A stretch of 64,000 nucleotides of DNA from assembly GCA_049999805.1 (NCBI GenBank), contig JBNGIO010005803.1, forward strand, positions 77,203-141,202, written 5' to 3'. Positions 1 through 9,071 of the stretch are shown one piece after another. This stretch comes from Folioceros fuciformis. Lineage: Eukaryota; Anthocerotophyta; Anthocerotopsida; Anthocerotales. The notes under the pieces were generated by a model. The model did no database searches. It saw only the letters and a program-made list of their open reading frames with translations, and was not told the DNA's origin. Within the stretch, counting starts at the first letter, position 1. Each line of letters starts with the position of its first letter. Made by a program: the position numbers and the translations under genes.

Positions 1-1
1 G

Positions 2-1063
2 GGGAAACAGGAAGAGAAGAATCATGCGTGGGAGGTGACGGGGTGGGAGGTGCAAGAACCTGAGGAGGGGATCGAGGAACACAAGAATCATGCATGGGAG
101 GTGCAAGCACCTGAGGAGGGGATCGAGAAAGACAAGAATCATGCATGGGAGGTGCAAGCACCTGAGGAGAGGAAGCAGGAGGATGGATGGGGGGAGGCTG
201 AGGCAGCTGGTTGGAAGGAGGCTCCGTCTACATATGGAGATGGCTTCTTTGACTTCCCCTCGGGCTCTCCCTCCGCTTGTCTACAGAATAAGAGTTGGGG
301 ACAGGACTACGTGGACGTAGGGTACTTTGAACGTCAGGTGGAAGTTGGCGGGCAGATCCTGCGAGTAAGGGTGGCATATACAGCGGCAGCAGTGGAGGAC
401 TGGCTGGGAACATGCACAGCTGACGACAAACTGTTCGGCTTCGATGTAGAATGGCGCCCTAACAGATTTAAAGGAGATGAGAACAAGGTGGCCGTGCTGC
501 AGCTTTCGCTGGCTTCCAAATGTCTTCTGGTGCAGCTCCTCTACATAGACCGGATTCCTTTTGCACTTGTGGAGCTGCTGGCTGACCCACACGTGAAGCT
601 GGGGGGAGTGGGAGTAAAGGGTGATACTGAGAAGTTGCTTGAGGACTATGGATTGAGCTGCTGCGGAGAGGTAGACTTGGCCCTGTATGCTGCAGACGTG
701 CTTAACCAGAGGGAGATGCGTCAGGCCGGACTCTCCACACTCTCCCAACACATCCTTCAGCTGCCTTATAAGAAGAGTAAGAATATATCATGCAGCAACT
801 GGGCTGTGGAGGGCTTGAGCTTCCCCCAAATCAGCTACGCGGCCAGCGATGCCTGGATCTCTTATTCTTTGCTTGTTGCTCTGGAAGCCAAAGCACGGTT
901 GAAGCATCAACACCAACCGGCTCAGCCACAGCCAGCCTTGTCAGGTCTGGAGGAGAGAATTCGCATTGTAGAAGAGGTGGCTGCTTTCCTGAAGGCACAG
1001 AAAGCAACCAGCACTCACACGGCTCTTCAAGCAGATCAGGGATCCACGACAGACCACCTGTGA
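2..1063 (+). CDS. WRN-type 3'-5' exonuclease domain protein, 5' end missing
   Basis: The reading frame is open from base 2 with no ATG start, so the gene begins outside the window; a GTG at 35 is not a credible start in a plant. The body reads as a DEDD-superfamily 3'-5' exonuclease like the Werner syndrome exonuclease. ExoI is FDVEW near 440-454. ExoII falls around VKGDTEKL near 615-640. ExoIII is YAASDAW near 838-858, giving the Tyr-Asp pair of the DEDDy subtype. Such enzymes degrade DNA or RNA from the 3' end. The N-terminal part is low-complexity, with copies of a 17-residue unit built on HAWEVQAPEE. The C-terminal tail of about 60 residues is not conserved in any way I recognise. No intron is needed within this part. 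The substrate cannot be deduced from sequence. Confidence 0.88.
   Translation, partial: GKQEEKNHAWEVTGWEVQEPEEGIEEHKNHAWEVQAPEEGIEKDKNHAWEVQAPEERKQEDGWGEAEAAGWKEAPSTYGDGFFDFPSGSPSACLQNKSWGQDYVDVGYFERQVEVGGQILRVRVAYTAAAVEDWLGTCTADDKLFGFDVEWRPNRFKGDENKVAVLQLSLASKCLLVQLLYIDRIPFALVELLADPHVKLGGVGVKGDTEKLLEDYGLSCCGEVDLALYAADVLNQREMRQAGLSTLSQHILQLPYKKSKNISCSNWAVEGLSFPQISYAASDAWISYSLLVALEAKARLKHQHQPAQPQPALSGLEERIRIVEEVAAFLKAQKATSTHTALQADQGSTTDHL
15..176 (+). repeat. 51-bp coding minisatellite in the exonuclease gene
   Basis: The word AAGAATCATGC recurs near 17, 83 and 134. The last two copies are exactly 51 bp (17 codons) apart. The first interval is 66 bp because of an extra 15-bp piece encoding TGWEV. 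All length changes are multiples of three, so the frame is kept and the protein gains copies of an acidic, Trp-containing unit. Confidence 0.85.
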
Positions 1064-1433
1064 CAGTAGGCACAAAATGCTAGAGCCTCGGATGCTTCTG
1101 TCCCAAACTGCTAGAGGATGTCTAAAACTTGTCATAACTTGGATCCTTTAACCACTGCAAAGGATAAGATAAGAGCACGACGTTACCCGAACCCAGGGGT
1201 ATTCTTAGTGATACCACAACACCCGTCCATCGTCTAAATGAAACGCTAAGAACCCGTTGGTGCACCTCAAGGAAGTTACAACGACAAGGACTGCTTGTCT
1301 ACACAAGAGACCACCTCCCCTGTGCCCTGTCGCCTAAAGCCTCCACCAGCATCTGCTCTGCAAAATTGCAAATGCTGATGATCCTACGCTCAACAATGAA
1401 AAGACCTACTATCATAAAGCTTCGAAGCCCTGC
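1064..1433. other. short convergent intergenic region
   Basis: This 370-bp stretch lies between two genes that point at each other and presumably carries both 3' UTRs. I see no conserved ORF, RNA gene or repeat in it. Confidence 0.6.
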
Positions 1434-2351
1434 TCACGACCGACCGTAGCCACCTCTGCGTCCACGGCCTCCGCTTCCAAATCTTTGGCTCCCTCTACCA
1501 CCACCCCCACCTCTGGCAAACCCACTTCCTCCACCCCTATTGTACCCACCTCCCCCACCCCTGTTAAACCCACCTCCCCTGCCACCACCCGCTCTCCCAC
1601 GCCCTCCGCCTCCACGCTGCTCCAGACGGTTCTTCGGATGCTTCTCTACCCCGGTGAGCTTCAACAAGTCGATGTGTATCTTGCCATCAGCCGCCACATA
1701 CTTTGCAGGCAAGGGCAGAATCTGGTCACAGCACTTTCTGTAGCTGAAGTCTTCCACGGACCCATCCGTTCTAACAACGTAGTAGCATAACGAGTGCCAA
1801 TCAGGATGTGTTCTCACTTGAAAAGTATCAATACCAGCTCCAATTTTGCTTTGAGCATCCGCATGCCCTTTCAGCAGCAGATCCGTCATCACCATCGCCT
1901 CATACTGCAAAACGCACACGACTCTCAGAACCGAAACACCAAACAGACAGCTTCCCCCAAGAGCTGGCAGACATTCCAGCAGCCTCACCTTGTTCACGTC
2001 GACGTTCTCCGGCCACGTATGAATAAACTTGTAGAAATAGGTGAAGAGCTCCACGGCATCCCGGAACACCTTCGGACCCAGAGCCACCGATTTAGTACCA
2101 CCATCCGCGCCCGCACCTTCCGCCTCCGCTTCCTTACCTTTATCAGCAGGCTGACCTCCCGCGATTCCACCCTCAGCATCAGCATCAGTCTTCACCTTCT
2201 TGGAAGACGGAGAGGCCTGTTCCTTGGGGACCTGCACATCGGCCCCCTCCTCCTCCTCAGCAACACTGCTCTCATCGTCCCTCTTCCTCTTTCCTGCATC
2301 AATGACCATAGCCCCGTCCTCCACAGCCGCCCTCTCTTGTTCCTCCGCCAT
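1434..2351 (-). CDS. EMB514: EMB514/DCL-family protein (DUF3223) with RGG-rich tail
   Basis: The order is an acidic/Lys-rich N-terminus with KRKRDDE, then LGPKVFRDAVELFTYF, then the DCL signature FQVRTHPDWHSLCYYVVR followed by FSYRKCCDQILPLP, then a long Gly/Arg tail of RGGGG-type repeats. This is the family of tomato DCL and Arabidopsis EMB514, which are linked to rRNA processing or ribosome-related functions and embryo development. The RGG tail suggests RNA binding, as in nucleolar proteins. An 84-nt intron lies at 1905-1988 (minus-strand donor GTGAGG, acceptor TTTTGCAG) and joins VNK to YEAMVMTDLLLKGH. The intron is a multiple of three and has no stop, so the gene also reads through as one ORF. 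The start is the ATG at 2351 (MAEEQ); an in-frame upstream triplet at 2384 begins MSISVD and is less likely. Without the intron the product is about 277 residues. It converges on the exonuclease gene. Confidence 0.92.
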   Translation of the reverse strand: MAEEQERAAVEDGAMVIDAGKRKRDDESSVAEEEEGADVQVPKEQASPSSKKVKTDADAEGGIAGGQPADKGKEAEAEGAGADGGTKSVALGPKVFRDAVELFTYFYKFIHTWPENVDVNKVRLLECLPALGGSCLFGVSVLRVVCVLQYEAMVMTDLLLKGHADAQSKIGAGIDTFQVRTHPDWHSLCYYVVRTDGSVEDFSYRKCCDQILPLPAKYVAADGKIHIDLLKLTGVEKHPKNRLEQRGGGGRGRAGGGRGGGFNRGGGGGYNRGGGSGFARGGGGGRGSQRFGSGGRGRRGGYGRS

Positions 2352-2387
2352 GATTACCCGGCACGAATCGACGGAGATGGACAACCC

Positions 2388-2396
2388 TTAGGGTTT
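2388..2396 (-). promoter_or_regulatory. telo-box upstream of the EMB514-like gene
   Basis: The minus strand reads AAACCCTAA about 37 bp before the ATG. In plants this motif is common near starts of ribosome-biogenesis and translation genes, which fits the neighbouring gene. Function is inferred from the motif alone. Confidence 0.5.
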
Positions 2397-2604
2397 GGAA
2401 TTGCAGCTTTGCAGCTCGGGCTAGATTGTGATTGGGAGGGACCATACATACACTGTGTACTTTCAGTTTTAATAGCTCATTTCTAGGCCAGCATCGACAG
2501 TACTCGTCCTTTTCAGGATAGCACCTTGCTCGAATGGGTCCTGCCCACCTCGTGAAAAGGAGCTCGGTGGGCGCTGTTCGCAAACCAACTCGGCTTGGGC
2601 TGCA

Positions 2605-2795
2605 GACTCCACCCTCCCCGGTTGAAAACCATGAGCTTCCTTCCAGGCCTTTGAGGTCTGCGAGGATGGGGATCGATGGAAGCTAATTCTTCCTATCTGG
2701 ATGCATATAGACTTCAGCCTCCCTGGGTCACAACCGCGGGTTTCCTTCCACGCATCTGTGGCCTGGCCAACAAGGATGGGGATCGAATGCCAGTC
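2605..2795. repeat. two diverged direct repeats of about 80 bp
   Basis: Segments near 2605-2682 and 2713-2795 share blocks such as CTTCCTTCCA and GATGGGGATCGA in the same order. They look like an old local duplication in the spacer. The rest of 2397-3170 shows no gene that I can support. Confidence 0.5.
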
Positions 2796-3176
2796 TTCCT
2801 AGCCTGTTACACTACAGACACGAGAAGGGACAGATGATGACTAAACGGCGTCGCCGAATGATGAGAATGGGCTCAATCACTCGGAAGAACAGGCGGGCCC
2901 GATGTCTCTTGTTTCTCTTGGATAGGAAGGAAGCCTACGCGCTTTCCAACTCACTCACATAATGTACATCCAAAGCACTACTAATGTAGTGCACACATAT
3001 TTGTGTCTGTTAGGTGGCACTTTCTATGCATACATATGCAGGTGTCTACTAGCTAGCATCAGATCAAGCTCCTAGAAAAAGCGGATAATAGTTGCCCAAG
3101 CGGATAATGGTTGGTCCCGGCTTGGGAGAGTTGCATCAACATGTTGAGTGTGTGTAACACCAAGCGAGGGCATGTG

Positions 3177-3219
3177 CTAGGGTTTCTTACTCCATGGATC
3201 ATGTATCGAGAAACCCTAG
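3177..3219. promoter_or_regulatory. inverted telo-box pair upstream of NAA50
   Basis: CTAGGGTTTCT at 3177-3187 is the exact reverse complement of AGAAACCCTAG at 3209-3219, with 21 bases between. Both arms contain the plant telo-box core AAACCCTA. The pair sits about 220-260 bp before the NAA50 ATG. A promoter role is likely but unproven. Confidence 0.5.
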
Positions 3220-3442
3220 GCATGGGCTTGCGTCACTGCACCCAGTTGGAGACCGATATCCTGGCGAATCCGTCCTAAGTGTGTGCCGGTAGCTTTTCCA
3301 TCCAGCCTATTTTCTTCTATATTGCCTGGGGCTGGCTGTAGGCAGGAGGTTAGGTGGTGGAATGCCTGGAGAGTTGGAGCTGTTCAGTGGTGGTCACTTT
3401 CCTGTTGGAATGCAGATGTGGTGAGCTGTGGGTGCGAGAGAG

Positions 3443-4114
3443 ATGGGGCGTCCGCACGAGGTGGCACTCACTTTCGACAATGTTCGTGACAAGAATGTGA
3501 TGCAGCTGAGGAAGCTGAACACGGCCATCTTTCCAGTGAAGTATCATGACCAATTTTACACTGACGCTCTGTCGTCGGGGGACTTCACCAAGCTAGGTAT
3601 CTTCCGGGGGAAGCTTGGAATCCAGGGATGCGTTGTCGATGCCTACTGTGATTGGGAGATGGTTGCTAAGTTTGCAATTCTGGTATCGTTTCAGCTTACT
3701 ACGGAGATGTGTGTGTGGGCTCAATTGCTTGTCGGCTTGAGAAGAAGGAGGCCGGGGTCTGTTTGTACATCATGACTTTAGGAGTTCTTGCTCCATACCG
3801 AAGGTTGGGCATTGGTGAGGATGACGTGTGTGGTGCTGAATTTCTGGAAGTCGATGCTCTGGATTCCTGGGAGCTGCCTTGAGTTTATCTTCGTCTTTGC
3901 AGGTTCGAAGCTCTTGAAGAACAGCTTGGACCTTTGTGAGCAGGACTCCAATATCGTGGAAGCGTACCTGCATGTGCAGACCAACAATACTGAAGCCATT
4001 GAGTTTTATGAGAAGTTTGGTTTTCAAATCACTCAGACCATTCGTGATTATTACAAACGAATTGAACCTCCTGATTGCTATGTCCTGTCCAAGAGACTAG
4101 GACCAGCTTCGTGA
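3443..4114 (+). CDS. NAA50: N-alpha-acetyltransferase 50 (NAA50/San), three exons
   Basis: NAA50 is a GNAT-fold enzyme that acetylates protein N-termini beginning with Met, and it associates with the NatA complex on ribosomes. Exons are 3443-3596, 3695-3814 and 3903-4114, with introns of 98 and 88 nt (donors GTATCT and GTGAGG, acceptors TTTCAG and TTTGCAG). The joined product is 161 residues, close to the usual family length. The N-terminus has LRKLNTAIFPVKYHDQFY, the substrate-binding segment. The middle has LYIMTLGVLAPYRRLGIG, containing the acetyl-CoA-binding R/Q-x-x-G-x-G/A loop. The end has HVQTNNTEAIEFYEKFGF and DYYKRIEPPDCYVL, typical of NAA50. The start is the ATG at 3443; an upstream GTG is not used. 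Nothing is broken or missing. Confidence 0.96.
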
Positions 4115-4958
4115 CGTGCTTGAAGCCATTGTTGTGTCCAATCCACCGTGCAATGTAATTCACAATTGAAACATCATAATCATATCCTGTTGTCCTCTTG
4201 CCGCAGCAGCCGACCGTCTAAAGATCACCAGCCGACGTGGAATACCAACCTGCAGAAGTGTTCCATTGGTACATCCAATCAGGCTTGAGTTCAGCGGTGC
4301 TACTTGGGTACAAATCGTAAAACGGTCATCGTTACATAGTATCCCTTCAACTTGCCGCCGCTGAGCTTCGAGATGTTTCGGTGGCACGATGCCTGGACTG
4401 TCTTGCAGGATGATCCACCTGGAGGAGGATGCAAATTGCTTCCCTGGCAGCCTAAGAGGCTGTGCAACTTACGGAAGTTGGCCGGATACAACAAACGTTG
4501 CGTACTGGAGCAGCATCCACAAACATCGCCTCCCAGAATTTTGTGACACCCGAAGTCCTGGGTTCGGGAAAAAGAGTAGGCCGCTGACCAGATTGCGACA
4601 GTCGATCAGAGCTTTGTGTCTCCAAACTAACACAGAATGTCAAAACGAGGTGGGCAAGAGGCTGTGTCCGGTCTGATACGGAGGAGACCCCGTCATTCCA
4701 GTTGTCCGGGTGATACGTGTAGGCTTCCATCCGCGTTGCCGGGCCCTGCTGACGAATACTCCGCCAGTAAGAACTCGTGATGTACTATTTGCGCTCACGT
4801 TCTGCTTGGCTGACGAGCTTTCTGACCCTTATTCGTAAGTGTCTTGCAGCTGATCGAAGTGCCAGACTTTGGTCAAGGAATTTGAGCATATGGTGCAGCA
4901 ACACGTTGAGCCAGGTAGTTCTGCGTTCTGTTGATTCCCTAGGTATGAAGGGTAGATC
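4115..4958. other. spacer between NAA50 and the PPR-DYW gene
   Basis: It should hold the NAA50 3' UTR and the promoter of the following gene. Only short unrelated ORFs occur. I recognise no conserved protein, RNA gene or clear repeat here. Confidence 0.5.
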
Positions 4959-7900
4959 ATGGTAAGGGTCGAGGCTGAGGTGTAGGTGAGCCATGTAACC
5001 ATTGGACCGTTGCAGACAGATCCATATCCACCGTCCTCCGTGCACAGAACAACAAGGAAGGGCTCATGGGAGAACTGTCGACCTGAGAAAGTAGCTCACC
5101 AGGCTGGATCGGAGCCAATTGTAGCTGGTGTTGAGGACACTGAAAATGCTACGGTTCCTCCACCACCAGTGTACGTTCTTTCTCCGGAGTGTGCATTGTG
5201 CTTGGATAGGTTCTTAGATTGCCATCTCGTCTTTCTGCTTACACTACAATGACCTTTGCAGGCTGGCAAGGCGTGAAGATGCCTCACACACTGGAACTTG
5301 GAGCAGATTGTGTGCAGATGGAAATTTGGCAGAGGCTGTTGAAGCCATGGAAGACCTAGTACGGAAAGGATGTCACATTTCCCCATCACTCTACTACCTT
5401 GCTCTTAAAGGATCCATTGAACAAAAGGATGTAGATGTTGGCCAACGCATTCACGCACTTGCTTTGAAAAGTGGGTATGCATCAAATACTTTTTTGGCCA
5501 ATCACATTATGCGCATGTATACTTCTCAGGGTAGGTTGCAGGATGCAATGCAGGTCTTCACTACAGTGGCTGCACCAGATGCATTTATGTGGGCCTCCGT
5601 CATTTTGGCGCATTCAGAACATAAGCAGCCGCTGCAGGCTATCAAACTCTATCAGAACATGCGTCAGTCAACTGTGAAAGCAAACAACCACATATTTGTG
5701 GCTGTCCTGAAGGCATGTGCCAATGCTACAGATTTAGTATCTGGTAAGGAGGTTCATGCTGATCTTCTAGCAAGTGCGGTTGAGCCTAACATATTCGTAG
5801 GAAACTGTTTGGTTGACATGTACGCAAAATGTGGGAGTCTGGACAATGCTCGCCGAGTGTTTGATGGACTACCTACAAAAGATGTTGTATCATGGAATAT
5901 TATGATTGCTGGATTCGCCCAGCATGGACTGGCTCGAGAAGCACTTGCCCTTTATGAAAGCATGCAGCAAGAGGACATTGATATGGCCAATCACGTCACA
6001 TTTGCTTCCTTGTTGAAAGCATGTGCTTCTGTCCGGGCTCTTAACGAGGGGAAACAGATTCATTCCCAGATTGAAAAGGGAGGTTTTGAAGCGGATGTCG
6101 TTGTTGGGAACTGTATAGTAGACATGTACGCCAAGTGTGGGAGTGTAGTGGATGCAAGGAGAGTTTTTGACAGCTTACCAGTAAGAGATGTGGTGACGTG
6201 GACTGCCATGCTTGCTGGATATGTTCAGCAAGGGCTAGGGCGAAACGCCCTTGATCTGTACGCCGATATGCAGAGGGAGGCCGCCATCGAAGCAAATCAA
6301 TATACTTATGCCTGCCTTCTAAAAGCATGTGCTAGCATTGGAGCTTTACAGGAGGGCAAGCAGCTTCATTCCCAGATTCGGACAAAGAGACTTGATTTTG
6401 ATGCTGCGATTGCCACTAGCTTAGTGGACATGTATGTGAAGTGTAAAAGCTTGGAGGATGGTCGAACAGTGTTTGATAGGCTGGTCATAAAAGATGTGGG
6501 GACTTGGACTGCCATGATTACAGGATATGTTGACCATGGGCTTGGGCACGAAGCCCTTGTTCTTTACGCTCAGATGTTACAGGAAGGCATTCCAGCCAAT
6601 AGTACCACATATGTGTGCCTCCTGCAAGCATGCACTGACACTGCGAATCTGGTTCAAGGGAAGCAGCTTCATTTTGAACTCCAGGAGCGAGGTTTGGAAA
6701 TAGATGCAGTGATTGGAAGCTGCCTGGTGGACATGTATGCAAAGTGTGGGAGCTTGGACGATGCTCGAAGCGTGTTCAACAGAGTGTCTACAAAGAATGT
6801 GGTTACATGGAATGCAATGATATCAGGGTATGCTCTGTGCGGGCGAGGTCGAGAAGCTCTGACTCTATTTGCAAGCATGCAACGAGAGGCGAACACAGTG
6901 GCAAGTAATTTCACATTCTCATGCCTTCTAAAAGCGTGTGCCAGCATTGGGGCTTTTTATGAAGGCAAGGAGCTTCATTCCCTAATACGGGAACAAGGGC
7001 TTGAAACGGACTTGGTCGTAGGTAACAGCCTGGTGGACATGTATACAAAGTGCGGTAGCTTAGAGGATGCCCGTAGGGTTTTTGACGGACTGTCCTCCAA
7101 GGATGTGGTTACGTGGACTGCGATGATCACAGGATATGCGCAGCATGGACTTGGTCAAGAAGCCCTTTCTCTGTATGAATTGATGCAAAAGGAGGGCATT
7201 ATTCCAGCTAACAATTCTACATTCGTGAGCCTCCTCAAGGCCTGCGCAAGTGTTGGAGATATATACCAGGGCAAGAAGATTCATGCCCAACTCTGCAAAA
7301 GGGGACTGGAAGCAGATGTTGCGGTTGGCAGCAGCCTGGTAAACTTGTATACAAAATCTGGTAGCCTCGATGAAGCTCGCAAGGTCTTTGACAGATTGCC
7401 CACGAGGGATGTTGTAACTTGGAACGTCATGATCACAGGGTATGCTGATAATGACCTCGGACATGAAGCTCTTGCCCTTTATGCGAACTTGCAACATGAG
7501 GGTACAACTGAAGCCAATCCCGCGACCTTTGTGCCCCTTCTGAAAGCATGTGGTTGTGTTGGAGCCTTTCAAGAGGGAAAGCAGCTGCACAGGCAAATTT
7601 TGGAAAGACAGCTGGAAGCTGACGATGTGGTTATTGGTAGCAGCCTGGTGGACATGTATGCAAACTGTGGAAGCTTCGAAGGTGCGCTACAAGTATTTTT
7701 CGGATTGCCCATAAGAACTGTGGCTACATGGACTGCTTTATTGCGTGCCTGCGGTCAAGAGCATGGTGCTCAGAGGGCAATGCAGTATTTCCAGCAGATG
7801 CAGGAGCAGGGGGTTCATCCCAATGAAGAGACATTCCGCTGTCTTATCATGGCCTGCAGTCGTGAGGGCCTGGTGGATGAAGGGCGCCACTGTTTTAGAA

Positions 7901-8622
7901 TGATGGTGGAATCATTTGGCATCCAGCCAGGGGTTGATCACTACTTGTGCATGGTTGACCTTTTTGGGCTGACAGGCCACCTAGATGAGGCAGAAATTAT
8001 GTTGCAAACCATGCCATTTGACACTACCAGTAGTGGATGGACATCGTTGCTGAGTGCCTGCACAAGTCATGGTGATATTGAGCGTGGAAGGCGATGCTTT
8101 GACCATCTCACACGATTAGAACCTCAAAATTCAACTGCGTATGTACTTTTGGCAGGGATGTATGCCAATGCAGGCAGATGGGCGGATGTGGATAGCATTG
8201 AAACCTTGAGAAAGTCAGCGGGTGCTTACAGGAAGCCTGCACGGGCTTGGATTGAAGTGAGCAGCAAGGTCCACTCGTTTATTGTTGCTGAAGACATGGA
8301 TATTTTCCCGAAATTGAGGAGCCTTGCTCTGCAACTGAAGGATGGAAATGGTCATGTCCTAGAAGCAGAGATTGTGAAAGAAGTTTTTGACAAGGAAGAC
8401 GTGTTGTGTGGGCACGCTGAGAAACTGGCTATGGCCTATGGTCTTCGGAACACTCCTGATGGTGCAACATTGCTGGTCACCAAAAATGTGCAGATGTGCA
8501 AGGACTGTCACACCTACTGCAAAGGAATCTCTAGGGTTGACAAGCGAAATATAATAGTTCGAGACGCACATCACCTGCACCATTTCATGGATGGGGAATG
8601 CACATGTTCGCTTCAGTATTGA
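4959..8622 (+). CDS. PLS-class PPR protein with DYW-type deaminase domain
   Basis: The main exon runs from 5262 to the TGA at 8620-8622. Its PPR tract has about eight triads of roughly 100 residues marked by VDMYAKCGS, ARRVFDGLP and TAMITGY. An E region follows (SCTSHGDIERGRRCF, AYVLLAGMYANAGRWADV), then a divergent PG box (ARAWIEV), then a DYW-like domain. Deaminase residues are present: His-Ala-Glu at 8413-8421 and CKDCH at 8497-8511, and HHFMDGECTC completes the second zinc site. The last residues are SLQY instead of GDYW. Such proteins bind organelle RNA and carry out C-to-U editing. A 91-nt intron at 5171-5261 (GTACGT to TTTGCAG) joins in phase to an exon starting at 5016, and a further intron may put the ATG at 4959-4961 as the last codon of exon 1. 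This 5' end is inferred; there is no ATG at 5308. Confidence 0.93.
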
Positions 8623-9071
8623 CAACCAGACGAGTGCACGTTCTTATAACTATTGAGCCATTTGGAAGTAGCGGTGTTTAACCGGGGAAAATAGAGGAGG
8701 TAGGTCGGTATCTAACTTCTTTCCTTTCGCAAAATGTATTATTTCCTTGTAGCTGCTGATCTTGAGCTTTTGTTCGCAGCTTCTGGCACAACTTCTTTTG
8801 CCCCCTTGCTCCGAAGGTAAAAGGCTGGTCTGTTCAGTAAAAACAGACATCTGTGGCTCCAGGTGACGGTTTGGTGTGGAGGTGGTTTTCAGTAAGATCT
8901 GTCTCGTAAGTTTCACCGCGTGGGTTGTCTCTTGAAAGAAGCATCTTCCACAGCACATGCGCATGTACTAAAGCTCTAATTCAGTTTCCCGACTTACTAC
9001 TTGCGAAATAAGGCAGGTAGGTATGCCATGAACTCTGACCCACCACAACGCCGCGAAGCGAATGCGGTAAT
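8623..9071. other. convergent spacer between PPR-DYW gene and dolichol kinase
   Basis: About 450 bp that must hold the 3' UTRs of two converging genes. No conserved ORF or repeat is visible. Confidence 0.5.

Noticed and set aside
1794-2486. 230-codon plus-strand ORF over the EMB514-like gene
   Set aside because: It is the shadow of a well-supported minus-strand gene with a conserved DCL domain and a good intron.
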